A DNA stretch of 64,000 nt from the NCBI GenBank assembly GCA_944323475.1, contig CALUSQ010000002.1, positions 87,396 to 151,395 of the forward strand, written 5' to 3'. Below the pieces are notes generated by a model. It was not told the DNA's origin. It did not search any database and was given only the letters and a program-made list of their open reading frames with translations. Positions within the stretch are counted from its first letter, which is position 1, and every line of letters begins with the position of its first letter. The position numbers and the translations under genes are program-made. This document shows, one piece after another, positions 9,064-17,532 of this stretch. This DNA comes from Candidatus Gastranaerophilales bacterium (lineage in GTDB: Bacteria > Cyanobacteriota > Vampirovibrionia > Gastranaerophilales > Gastranaerophilaceae).

Positions 9064-10242
9064 TTACAAATTTGTATTGAGCATATAATTATATACAAGA
9101 GAAGAAGCTGAAACAATAAAATCTTTGCCTTCTGGTGAATTATATGGTCTATTCACCAACATAACGACAATATACTTTTTGCCATTAGGAGTGTAAACAA
9201 TACCAGCATCACCCAACATTTTGCCAATATCACCTGTTTTGTGAATAAAAATAGCATCAGAAGGCAGACCAGCTTGAATTAAGCGATTATTATGAACATG
9301 ACTCATATAATCTACCATTTTTTCTCTAGAATTCAAACTAAGAAAACTTGGGTTATCCAGATTATACAGCAATGTAGCCATTTCTTTAGAGGTAGTAACG
9401 TTAGTTCCTTTTAAATCAGGCAACCAATCATTTATTCTGGTTTCTTTTAATCCCCATTTTCTCAAAGACTGATTCATTGCATTCATGCCACCTGTTGCAT
9501 CTAAAAGCATATTAGTTGCAGAATTATCTGACTCAGTAATCATAACTCTAGCAAGGTCATCAATAGTGTAAACTGCCTTCACACCTTTAAATTGCAAACT
9601 TCCTGACCCTTCTGATTTGTAATAATCAGTCATAGTAATTTTATCATCTAACTTTAGCATACCCATTTCAATAGACTTAAAAAGCTGAATTAAAACAGGA
9701 ATTTTTATTATGCTAGCTGCAGAATATACTTCTTGAGCATTCAAATCAGCATATTTACCAGATTCATAATCCCAGACATAAACAGATGGTTTTAAAGAAG
9801 GATATTTAGAAGCTAAATATTTCAAATCATTTTCTAATGAAGACATATGATACGTTTCATAAAGCCCTTGCATCTGTGGTTTTTTAGATTCAGTAGCAGA
9901 TAATAAATTTACACCCAAAACATGATTATTATAAATATAAGCTGTAGTCGGTTTATATAAAAGATTAAAGTTAGTTTTTATATCGGGATATTTGGGAGTT
10001 CTTAACACAACAGGTCTGGTAATTTGATTTACATATACAGGAGACACATACAAAAAGAAAATTACAGCAAAAATAATTTGTAAAGTAAAAGCAAGAACAT
10101 TTACTTTTTTATGTCTAATCTGTTTTTTTCTGGTCAATGCAGGTCTAACATTTGAGACATACTTATTATTTTTAACAGGTATGTTGTAACCTTGATAGCA
10201 ACTATAAGATTGCTTGCGCAGCGGCCTTGCCAATCTCCTCAT
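9064..10242 (-). CDS. Membrane-anchored class A beta-lactamase-fold serine hydrolase
   Basis: The 392 residues start with a basic cytoplasmic tail and one membrane helix (about 48-70), then a serine beta-lactamase/PBP-like domain. Visible motifs are Ser177-x-x-Lys180 (SIIK), the SDN triad at 238-240 and KTG at 335-337. In the omega-loop the sequence WLPDLK (273-278) aligns with WEPELN of class A enzymes, so the deacylating Glu166 would be Asp276 and Asn170 would be Lys278. It may therefore be a peptidoglycan-active enzyme or slow beta-lactamase rather than a resistance enzyme. Ribosome-binding GGGAG sits directly against the chosen ATG, so the start is uncertain. Confidence 0.82.
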   Translation of the reverse strand: MRRLARPLRKQSYSCYQGYNIPVKNNKYVSNVRPALTRKKQIRHKKVNVLAFTLQIIFAVIFFLYVSPVYVNQITRPVVLRTPKYPDIKTNFNLLYKPTTAYIYNNHVLGVNLLSATESKKPQMQGLYETYHMSSLENDLKYLASKYPSLKPSVYVWDYESGKYADLNAQEVYSAASIIKIPVLIQLFKSIEMGMLKLDDKITMTDYYKSEGSGSLQFKGVKAVYTIDDLARVMITESDNSATNMLLDATGGMNAMNQSLRKWGLKETRINDWLPDLKGTNVTTSKEMATLLYNLDNPSFLSLNSREKMVDYMSHVHNNRLIQAGLPSDAIFIHKTGDIGKMLGDAGIVYTPNGKKYIVVMLVNRPYNSPEGKDFIVSASSLVYNYMLNTNL

Positions 10243-10456
10243 CTCCCTAATATGTAATCTAACATATTAATATAATAAATTAATAAAATAATAATTCCAT
10301 ACATCAAATGTAGTAATGTATTATCAATAATTTACCATTATTTCTTTATTAAAGACAAGCAGTTAACATAAAATTCAAGATGGTACGTATAACTTATATA
10401 CATTTATTAAAACATCTGGTATTATAATAAAAAAAGTAAATACAAGGATAACTGTT

Positions 10457-11335
10457 ATGAAAAATATCGTAATTTTTACAAACAAAGATAGTAGCAATTT
10501 AGAATCAATGATTGCTGTTAATGATGAGTATGATGTAAGAACAAAAAATATTGATGAAATTAAAGATGCGGTAAAATACAATCCATCCTTAATAATATTA
10601 AATGCAGATGAATCAAAAATAAAAGAAGTGTCTATGGTTACAAAATTAGCTTCACCATCTTTGATTATTGCAGACAAATTTATTGATTCGATAGTTTTTA
10701 GAGGTGATTCATACGACTTTATTACTGAACCGATAAATGAAAAAGAACTTCAATTAAGAATAAAAAACCTTTTAAAAATTAAAGAATTAAAAGAGACTAT
10801 TAATCAAGTTTCAACAACAGATGCATTAACAGGATTGCATAACAGAAAATTCTTGCACGAAAGACTTGAAGCAGAAATTTCACGTGCAAAAAGGTACGAC
10901 ACAAAGCTCAGTTGTTTGTTGTTAGATATTGACTTTTTTAAAGTAGTAAATGATATGTATGGATATGATTGGGGCGATGTTCTTCTTAAGAAAATCGCTG
11001 AAATGCTTAAATCATTTATAAGAAAAGAAGATATCTTAACCAGATATGGTGATGAAGAATTTATTGTAATTCTTCCAAATACACCTGAAGAAAATGCATT
11101 TATTTTTGCAGAACGTTTTAGAAGAGAAATTGAAAAAATGGAATTTATTCCAGCAGGAGAAGAAGAAAGACATCCTATAACTATTTCCGGTGGTATTTCT
11201 TCTTATCCTTTCCTACAAAATGTAGAAGAAGATGCAAACACGCTTATTAGATATGCAGAACATGCTCTTTATAATGCAAAAAAAAGAGGAAAAAACAAAA
11301 TTGTTCAGTTCTCACAAATAAATATAGAATATTAA
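10457..11335 (+). CDS. Degenerate receiver plus GGDEF-domain protein
   Basis: The 292 residues comprise an N-terminal receiver-like domain (1-105) and a diguanylate cyclase domain (about 120-288). In the receiver the phosphoacceptor Asp is replaced by Asn (LIILN, Asn49), so classical phosphorylation is unlikely. The GGDEF domain starts with DALTGLHNRKFL, typical of the family, but the signature reads GDEEF at 198-202, with Asp in place of the second Gly. Canonical enzymes make cyclic di-GMP; activity here is doubtful. The upstream region has TATAAT at 10423-10428, and a terminator follows. The layout recalls PleD-type regulators. Confidence 0.85.
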   Translation: MKNIVIFTNKDSSNLESMIAVNDEYDVRTKNIDEIKDAVKYNPSLIILNADESKIKEVSMVTKLASPSLIIADKFIDSIVFRGDSYDFITEPINEKELQLRIKNLLKIKELKETINQVSTTDALTGLHNRKFLHERLEAEISRAKRYDTKLSCLLLDIDFFKVVNDMYGYDWGDVLLKKIAEMLKSFIRKEDILTRYGDEEFIVILPNTPEENAFIFAERFRREIEKMEFIPAGEEERHPITISGGISSYPFLQNVEEDANTLIRYAEHALYNAKKRGKNKIVQFSQINIEY

Positions 11336-11337
11336 TA

Positions 11338-11364
11338 TAAAGCTCCCAAAATGGGAGCTTTTTT
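11338..11364. terminator. Bidirectional terminator
   Basis: The stem AGCTCCCA/TGGGAGCT (11341-11348 and 11352-11359) with an AAA loop is followed by T on the + strand. It separates the GGDEF gene from the convergent TOPRIM gene and reaches the latter's stop codon. Confidence 0.85.
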
Positions 11365-12373
11365 AAAAGGCTTTTATTAATTCGATTATTTTTACAATTT
11401 CATCAGTCAAATCTGTTTTATATTTCAAATTCTTTGATATTTCTTTTGCAAAATCTGCTTTTTGAAAATCTCCAAGTTCATGTGTTCTAAAAAATTCTGA
11501 CAGAATTTTTGTCATTGGTAAATTTTTCTTAAAGTCAGCAATATTACTTTCACAAATATTTTTAAAACGCTTATTAATAGTCCTTTTAATAAGATTTAAA
11601 GAAAATAAATCCTCAAATTCACCATGTTCAATTAAATAAATATAATCAGATTTTCTTAAAACATTTTTTATGTGATTTGCTGTTTCAACAGCATCAGCAT
11701 CGAGCAATATAAAAATAGGTACTTTAATCTCATTTTTTAAATCACAATACAATTTTTCAACTTGATTTTTTCCACCCGCACTTATTAAACGAACACCATG
11801 TTTTTCAAAATCATATCCAACTAATCTGGCAAATTTGGGCATCAATATTTCTTCAGTTATACCTTCACATAACAATACTTTTTCAATAGGAAACCTTAGC
11901 GAATATTTTTCTCTAAGAAATTTAGGATTTGAATAATCTTTAGATAAATAAACAAGTCTTTTTAGATTAATCGGAGCATTATCAATATTAGCAATTAGAC
12001 TCAAAGCTGCAGTAATATTAATATTTAAATCAATAAAATTTAGCATATTATCAGATAAATTATAAGTATTGATAATCTCATCAATAAAAATTTTATTAAA
12101 ATCACAATCAGCTTGAATATATGGTGCCAGAACATTTAATGAATCATTCCACATTTTTTCAATAATTTTTTTTAAAGTATAAATATCCAAACTTTCAATT
12201 TCTTTTTTTGAAAGTTTAGGTGAAATCAAATATTTAGATAGCAACTCAGAAAATACCCTATAATACTTAATTTCAGGGTATTTGAAACGTGTTAGTCTAT
12301 CCAAGGCTAGCAAAATATCTTTTGAAGATATATTGGAAAATTTAATTTTTTCTGGTTCAATCTTTTTATACAA
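11363..12373 (-). CDS. Stand-alone OLD-type TOPRIM-domain protein
   Basis: The 336 residues have a helical N-terminal part (1-160) of unknown family and a C-terminal TOPRIM domain. The latter shows VLLCEGITEEILMP with Glu170, then FILLDADA with Asp225 and Asp227, the acidic residues that hold metal in TOPRIM nucleases and primases. The EGxTE form and the following GGK match the OLD-family nucleases, but no Walker ATPase domain is present. It could be a nuclease or repair protein. The start is a TTG without a clear ribosome binding site, so the true start is uncertain. Confidence 0.65.
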   Translation of the reverse strand: MYKKIEPEKIKFSNISSKDILLALDRLTRFKYPEIKYYRVFSELLSKYLISPKLSKKEIESLDIYTLKKIIEKMWNDSLNVLAPYIQADCDFNKIFIDEIINTYNLSDNMLNFIDLNINITAALSLIANIDNAPINLKRLVYLSKDYSNPKFLREKYSLRFPIEKVLLCEGITEEILMPKFARLVGYDFEKHGVRLISAGGKNQVEKLYCDLKNEIKVPIFILLDADAVETANHIKNVLRKSDYIYLIEHGEFEDLFSLNLIKRTINKRFKNICESNIADFKKNLPMTKILSEFFRTHELGDFQKADFAKEISKNLKYKTDLTDEIVKIIELIKAF

Positions 12374-12469
12374 TACTTTTACTATTTCTTAATATTACTT
12401 ATTAATTATAACAAAAAAAGCAATTTTTTTAATTCTTGGTTTTTAACATAACAAAGGCAGAAGTGTAGA

Positions 12470-13903
12470 ATGTTAAATTTATCTAGTGTAAATAGTATAA
12501 ATAACAACCAATATTCATACGGAGTAACTAAATTAAATTCCGTAAATAGTACTACTGCAACTAATTCAAATCCAATTTTCTTAATAAAATCAGAAAAGAA
12601 TGTTTCTAGAAATTGGCCAAGTTTTTCAGCACTAATTAACAAAAATGGGTTAAGAACGTCACTTACAGGGAAAACAGAACATGATAAATATAATACAGTA
12701 GTTACAATGCTTGATAAAAAAACAAGGAATGAGCTACAAGAGCTTTTAAAAACCGGCAAATTACTTGATAACAGTGCTAACGACAACTCTACTACACTTG
12801 ATAATTTATATAAAATTGCTACAGAAAAAAGAGTCGATGGAATAGACAAAGAAACAATACTTAAAGATGTTATTACAACAATAAAACATCCATTTAATAT
12901 CACACAAAAATTTGGTGATGTTCCTGCAAATCTACAAACAGAAGTAATACAAAAAGAAAGACAGCAAGGGAAAAATATATCATCTCTTGACTTAGATGTA
13001 AAATCCAGCACCTGCCCTGCTGCGAGTATAGAATTCAATTTAGCACACAAAATGCCTGCAGAATTTGCAAGAATTGCAGAAGGTTTAAGCTCTCCTCAAA
13101 TGAGTGTTCAAAAAACAATAGACGTCAGTGGACTTTCTCAAGGTCTAATGGATACAATATGGATGCTAAATGAGTTTCAAACTGAACATTCTCTTGAAAA
13201 TTGGAAAAAACTGAAAGTAACACTAAAACCCGATGAAAATGCAATAATAAGAGCAAGAATTCAAAATAATTATAAAGACCCTGACGAACGTTCGGTAGTT
13301 GATGTATTGATGCAATCGACATTTATGAATATAGGTGCACAAAACACATACGATACACTTACAGATAAAAGAATACCGAAATACAATCAAGATGATAGCG
13401 GCCTAATTGATATTGAAAAAAACTTTGCGGAAGAATTAGCAACAGGAAAAGGCAAAGTCTGCGTTACTTATCAAAGAATAGATGATGAAGGGAAATTAGT
13501 AGGATATGAGTGTGAACAAAATGAAACTCTTGCTCATATCCAAAATACCTTAGATCAAGGAGATAATGTAATCATCGGATATACATATTGCGATAATGAC
13601 AACTATGTTATAGGCGGACACGAAATAACAATAATAGGAATAGAAACAGACAAAAAAGGTAAAAAATATTTTATATGCAATGATACTGATGATGGAGTAT
13701 CAAGTGCAATTAAATATTCTGTAGATGAACTTTTACCTAAAATACATCATGCAGGAATCCCAAAATCAGTTTTAGTTGATAATGTAGAATTTGTCGAAGG
13801 CTGGAAAGAGCTTATGCAAGTTTACAAAGAAACAAAAGCAGAACAAGAAGTTCAAATTGCCCTTAACGACAAAAGACTAAAAGTATTAAACCAAGCTTCT
13901 TAA
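12470..13903 (+). CDS. Predicted papain-fold (C39-like) cysteine peptidase, unknown family
   Basis: I know no named family for this 477-residue protein. The N-terminal 60 residues are Asn/Ser/Thr-rich. From about 175 a possible cysteine-peptidase core appears: SSTCPAAS with Cys182 at the start of a helix, then much later GGHEITIIGIE with His384, then YFICNDTDDG with Asn404/Asp405. That Cys, GGH-beta-strand, beta-strand-ND order is the one seen in C39-like and other papain-fold enzymes. No signal peptide is seen. The function as peptidase or amidase is inference. The gene is monocistronic between the TOPRIM gene and the alcohol dehydrogenase. Confidence 0.7.
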   Translation: MLNLSSVNSINNNQYSYGVTKLNSVNSTTATNSNPIFLIKSEKNVSRNWPSFSALINKNGLRTSLTGKTEHDKYNTVVTMLDKKTRNELQELLKTGKLLDNSANDNSTTLDNLYKIATEKRVDGIDKETILKDVITTIKHPFNITQKFGDVPANLQTEVIQKERQQGKNISSLDLDVKSSTCPAASIEFNLAHKMPAEFARIAEGLSSPQMSVQKTIDVSGLSQGLMDTIWMLNEFQTEHSLENWKKLKVTLKPDENAIIRARIQNNYKDPDERSVVDVLMQSTFMNIGAQNTYDTLTDKRIPKYNQDDSGLIDIEKNFAEELATGKGKVCVTYQRIDDEGKLVGYECEQNETLAHIQNTLDQGDNVIIGYTYCDNDNYVIGGHEITIIGIETDKKGKKYFICNDTDDGVSSAIKYSVDELLPKIHHAGIPKSVLVDNVEFVEGWKELMQVYKETKAEQEVQIALNDKRLKVLNQAS

Positions 13904-13910
13904 ATAAAAC

Positions 13911-13940
13911 TTGGACATAAGTTTTTGATTCTTCTATAAT
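13911..13940 (+). promoter_or_regulatory. Promoter of the adh-hydF run
   Basis: TTGGAC at 13911-13916 and perfect TATAAT at 13935-13940 are 18 bases apart. They lie 38 bases before the ATG of the dehydrogenase gene, which has TGAGGA as a ribosome binding site. Confidence 0.55.
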
Positions 13941-13978
13941 TAACCTATTGGTAGAAAGAATTATATGAGGATTCATAA

Positions 13979-14935
13979 ATGAAAGCTGTAATTTTTGATG
14001 AGATTCTAAAGTTAGACAACAATTATCCTATACCTGTTCCTAAAACAGGAGAAGCGTTAATTAAAGTAAATACAATAGGTATTTGCAATACTGATTATGA
14101 AATAACAAAAGGATATATGGGATACAAAGGCATACTGGGACATGAATTTACAGGTATAGTTGAAAAAGCACAGAATAAAAGCCTAATCGGCAAAAGAGTT
14201 GTTGGTGAAATAAACTGTGGTTGCGGTAATTGCGAATGGTGTGCCCAAGGATTGGAAAGACATTGTCCAAACCGTTCTACACTTGGTATATGGCAAAGAG
14301 AAGGTTGCTTTGCTGAATATGTATGCTTACCGGAAAAAAATCTGTTAGAAATACCTGAAAATGTATCAAATGAAGAAGCTGTCTTTGTCGAACCATTAGC
14401 TGCTGCATTAGAAATACTTGAACAAATACACATACCACCATATAAAAAAGTTATTGTTTTAGGCGACGGAAAACTTGGCTTAATAATAGCATTAGCATTA
14501 AACGCAGCAGGACTAAATTTAACACTTGTTGGAAAACATGAAGAAAAACTTACCCTTGCGAAAGCACAAGGTGTAAAAACCAAATTACTTAATGAATTAA
14601 AAATTGAAAAAACTTATGATTACGTCGTTGAAGCTACAGGTTCTATAACAGGCTTCGAGACATCATTAGCCCTCACAAAACCAAGAGGAACTCTTATTCT
14701 AAAAAGTACAATAGCAGCCTCAAAAGAATTTAATCTTGCACCTATTGTTATCGATGAAATAACCGTTGTAGGTTCAAGATGCGGACAATTTGCTCCTGCA
14801 CTAAGATTATTGGAAAGCAAAAGAATAGACGTAAAACCTCTGATATCAGATATCTATCCTATTGAAAAATCAATAGAAGCTTTTGAAAGAAATAAAGAAA
14901 AATCATCAGTTAAGGTGCTAGTAAAAATTGACTAA
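13979..14935 (+). CDS. Zinc-dependent medium-chain alcohol dehydrogenase
   Basis: This 318-residue protein has the two-domain layout of the MDR family. The catalytic domain shows GICNTDYEI (catalytic Zn Cys), GHEFTGIVE, and the structural-zinc cluster CGCGNCEWCAQGLERHC. The cofactor domain shows VIVLGDGKLGLI as the Gly-rich NAD(P) loop. It is shorter than the usual 340-350 residues. It probably oxidises or reduces a small alcohol or polyol during fermentation; the substrate is unknown. The downstream gene starts inside its last codons, so it leads a run that includes hydF. Confidence 0.88.
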   Translation: MKAVIFDEILKLDNNYPIPVPKTGEALIKVNTIGICNTDYEITKGYMGYKGILGHEFTGIVEKAQNKSLIGKRVVGEINCGCGNCEWCAQGLERHCPNRSTLGIWQREGCFAEYVCLPEKNLLEIPENVSNEEAVFVEPLAAALEILEQIHIPPYKKVIVLGDGKLGLIIALALNAAGLNLTLVGKHEEKLTLAKAQGVKTKLLNELKIEKTYDYVVEATGSITGFETSLALTKPRGTLILKSTIAASKEFNLAPIVIDEITVVGSRCGQFAPALRLLESKRIDVKPLISDIYPIEKSIEAFERNKEKSSVKVLVKID

Positions 14936-15944
14936 ACTAAAACAACACAAAAGCAAAATTTTAGGATTGATTGTCAGCTCTCTATTCATAGGGTTGATAA
15001 TATGGAATCTTGATTTTAAACAACTTATTGATACCTTTAAAGTCTTTAACTATAAAGTTTTATTAGCATTTATACCGCTATATACACTTGGATTATACAT
15101 AAGAGGTTTCAGATGGAAATACTTGTTATGTGGAAGCAGCAAACTAACAGTTAAAGAGGCTTTTTTCTCTTTTACAACAGGTAATACAATAAACAGCTAT
15201 CTTCCGGCTAGAGCAGGTGATTTTTGGAGAGCATACCATGTAGGCAAAAAACTCGATGAAAGTAAAATGAAAATGCTTGGTTCAATTATTCTTGAAAGAA
15301 TAATAGATGGCATTTCAGTATTACTAATACTAACATTTGCTGTTCTTGCTTATTTTAAGCACAAATGGGTAATAAACCTAACATACATATCAGCAGCATT
15401 ATTTATCGGAAGTTTAATTTTCTTTTTTGCAATTTTTAAATACAACAAAACCGATTGGTTCTTTGAAAAAATCGCTCAAATACCAATGCTATACAACTTT
15501 AAAAATCTTATATACAAAATATCTGGCATGATAAACAAGTTTATAGAAGGCTTCCAATCATTGAATAATCCAAAATGTTTTTTTATGGCATTTTTAACCA
15601 GTTGTATAGCTTGGGGAATAGAATGCATTTTAACATACATTTTAATACTCGGATTTGGCAATGACTATGGTTTTTCCATATCATTATTTATAATAAGCTT
15701 CATAGCATTGTCGACAATAATACCATCATCATCAGTGTTTGTAGGCCCTTATCAATATGCTTATATTCTTGCTCTAGGAATTTATCATATTCCAAAAGCT
15801 AATGCACTTGGTATTGCTTTTATCCATCAAATTACAATAATGATAATTATAACAACTATTTCAATAATATATTTTCTATTCACAGATACAAATTGGAAAA
15901 ATATAAAAAAAGAAATTGAGGACAATAATGCAAGCGACGCCTAA
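14928..15944 (+). CDS. LPG-synthase-type integral membrane protein (UPF0104/flippase-like)
   Basis: The 338 residues contain about eight hydrophobic helices and the family's conserved spots: RGFRWKYLL, then LPARAGDFWRAYHVGKK, then ILERIIDG. These belong to the lysylphosphatidylglycerol synthase membrane-domain family (PF03706), which includes flippase-like proteins; the soluble aminoacyl-transfer domain is absent, so lipid modification is unlikely and a lipid or glycan translocation role is more plausible. The start is TTG, overlapping the dehydrogenase end by 8 bases with AAGGTG upstream. Its own end overlaps hydF. Confidence 0.8.
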   Translation: MTKLKQHKSKILGLIVSSLFIGLIIWNLDFKQLIDTFKVFNYKVLLAFIPLYTLGLYIRGFRWKYLLCGSSKLTVKEAFFSFTTGNTINSYLPARAGDFWRAYHVGKKLDESKMKMLGSIILERIIDGISVLLILTFAVLAYFKHKWVINLTYISAALFIGSLIFFFAIFKYNKTDWFFEKIAQIPMLYNFKNLIYKISGMINKFIEGFQSLNNPKCFFMAFLTSCIAWGIECILTYILILGFGNDYGFSISLFIISFIALSTIIPSSSVFVGPYQYAYILALGIYHIPKANALGIAFIHQITIMIIITTISIIYFLFTDTNWKNIKKEIEDNNASDA

Positions 15945-17130
15945 AGCAAACAGACTTCATATAGGGATATTTGGGAAAAGAAATGCCGGTAAATCATCAT
16001 TAATTAATACACTTGTAAATCAAGACATATCGATTGTCTCTCCCACCGCAGGTACAACCACAGACACTGTAGAAAAGACTATGGAATTTTTACCTCTTGG
16101 ACCTGTAGTTTTTATAGATACTGCAGGAATCGATGATAATGGTTCACTTGGTGAAAAAAGAGTAGAAAAAACTAAAAAAGTTATGGATAGAATAGATATT
16201 GCTATCATAGTCTGTGATTCAAATGGTTGGGATGAATATGAAAAAAATTTGTATAAAGAATTTGAAGAAAGAAATATCCCAGTACTTTCTGTAATTAACA
16301 AAGAAGATATTAAAACAATTTCTAAAGAAAAATTTGAAGAAATTGAATCGTACGTAAAAACGCCTCTAAAAACAAGCATTAAACAAAGTCGAGAAATTGT
16401 ATACAGAATCAAACAACAACTTATTGATGCTTGTCCAGATGAATTTATAACACCACCTTCAATTTTAGGAGACCTTGTAAATTCAAAAGATACAGTAATT
16501 CTTGTAATTCCTGTAGACAAAGAAGCACCCAAAGGTAGAATCATTCTACCCCAAGTACAAGTACTTAGAGATCTATTGGACAATAGATGCAAAGTATTTG
16601 TCACACAAGAAACTGAGCTAAAAGAAACTTTGTCAGAATTAAAAACAAAGCCTAAACTTGTTATTACAGATTCTCAAGCATTTGCAAAAGTCACAGAAGA
16701 TGTTCCGCAAGACATAGAATTAACATCGTTTTCTATACTTTTTGCAAGAATGAAAGGCGATCTTAAAGAATTTTATGAAAGTGCAAAAAAAATTGATAAA
16801 TTAAATGATAATGACAAAGTTTTGATATGTGAAAGTTGTTCACATCATCAAATTGAAGATGATATAGCAAGAGTAAAAATACCAGCATTATTAAAGAAAA
16901 AAACAGGGAAGAAACTTGAATTTATTTATCATTCAGGACATGATTTTCCTCAAAATTTGACAGAATATGCCTTACTTATTCACTGTGGAGCCTGTATGAC
17001 AAACAGAAAAGAAATATTGTCTCGAATTATGAAATGTAAAAAAGCAAATCTGCCAATTACAAACTACGGAATAACAATTGCATACTGTTTAGGTATTTTA
17101 GAAAGGGCCATTAAACCTTTTAAAGTTTAA
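15928..17130 (+). CDS. hydF: [FeFe]-hydrogenase H-cluster maturation GTPase HydF
   Basis: HydF is the GTPase scaffold on which the diiron subcluster is assembled before transfer to the hydrogenase. The start was set at ATG 15928 with GAGGA five bases upstream; a TTG 12 bases earlier also fits the frame. The 400 residues begin with a GTPase domain: GKRNAGKSS (P-loop), TAGTTTD (switch I) and DTAGIDD (G3). The C-terminal part carries a CESCSHH segment and, about 50 residues later, HCGAC, matching the iron-sulfur ligand pattern of HydF. It implies hydrogen metabolism, in line with hydE at the window start. It overlaps the preceding membrane-protein gene. Confidence 0.93.
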   Translation: MQATPKANRLHIGIFGKRNAGKSSLINTLVNQDISIVSPTAGTTTDTVEKTMEFLPLGPVVFIDTAGIDDNGSLGEKRVEKTKKVMDRIDIAIIVCDSNGWDEYEKNLYKEFEERNIPVLSVINKEDIKTISKEKFEEIESYVKTPLKTSIKQSREIVYRIKQQLIDACPDEFITPPSILGDLVNSKDTVILVIPVDKEAPKGRIILPQVQVLRDLLDNRCKVFVTQETELKETLSELKTKPKLVITDSQAFAKVTEDVPQDIELTSFSILFARMKGDLKEFYESAKKIDKLNDNDKVLICESCSHHQIEDDIARVKIPALLKKKTGKKLEFIYHSGHDFPQNLTEYALLIHCGACMTNRKEILSRIMKCKKANLPITNYGITIAYCLGILERAIKPFKV

Positions 17131-17192
17131 AATAATAGACACAGTGGAATAATGATATTATAATAAGGAAAATAATCAACGAGGAGTTAATA

Positions 17193-17525
17193 ATGTCAGA
17201 ATCAAGACGTTGGTATGATAAAGACCCTGTTTTAAAAGAAGCACTTGAACTTTTGAGACTTCAAACAGATGAAACAAAAGCAGAAGCTGCAGATTATATA
17301 CTAAAACTTCAAGAACAAGTAGCAGCAGATGTAATAGAACATTTGTATGAAACACTAGCAAAATACCAAGGTAAAGGTAATCGTTGGTACGACAATGATC
17401 CTGTTATGATGAAAGCAATTGAAATGCTTCGACTTGCTCCGCCCAAAATGCAAAGAATAGCAGCATTAAAACTTCTTTTAGCACTTGAACAAAAATCATC
17501 AGAAAATTTGGAAGATTTAACATAG
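17193..17525 (+). CDS. Small protein with two RWYDxDP repeats
   Basis: The 110-residue protein holds two copies of a unit that starts Arg-Trp-Tyr-Asp-x-Asp-Pro and runs into an amphipathic helix: residues 6-23 and 64-81, with a charged helical linker between them. No enzymatic motif is visible. I recognise the RWYDxDP repeat as recurring in hypothetical proteins but no function is known to me. It has a strong GAGGAG site and lies 7 bases before folE2, so it is probably cotranscribed with folE2, the aminotransferase and hisH. Confidence 0.8.
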   Translation: MSESRRWYDKDPVLKEALELLRLQTDETKAEAADYILKLQEQVAADVIEHLYETLAKYQGKGNRWYDNDPVMMKAIEMLRLAPPKMQRIAALKLLLALEQKSSENLEDLT

Positions 17526-17532
17526 AGAAAAC

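Noticed and set aside
12406..13050. 214-residue minus-strand frame opposite the papain-fold gene
   Set aside because: Hydrophobic Ser/Phe/Leu-rich shadow. The + strand frame has the coherent protein and start.
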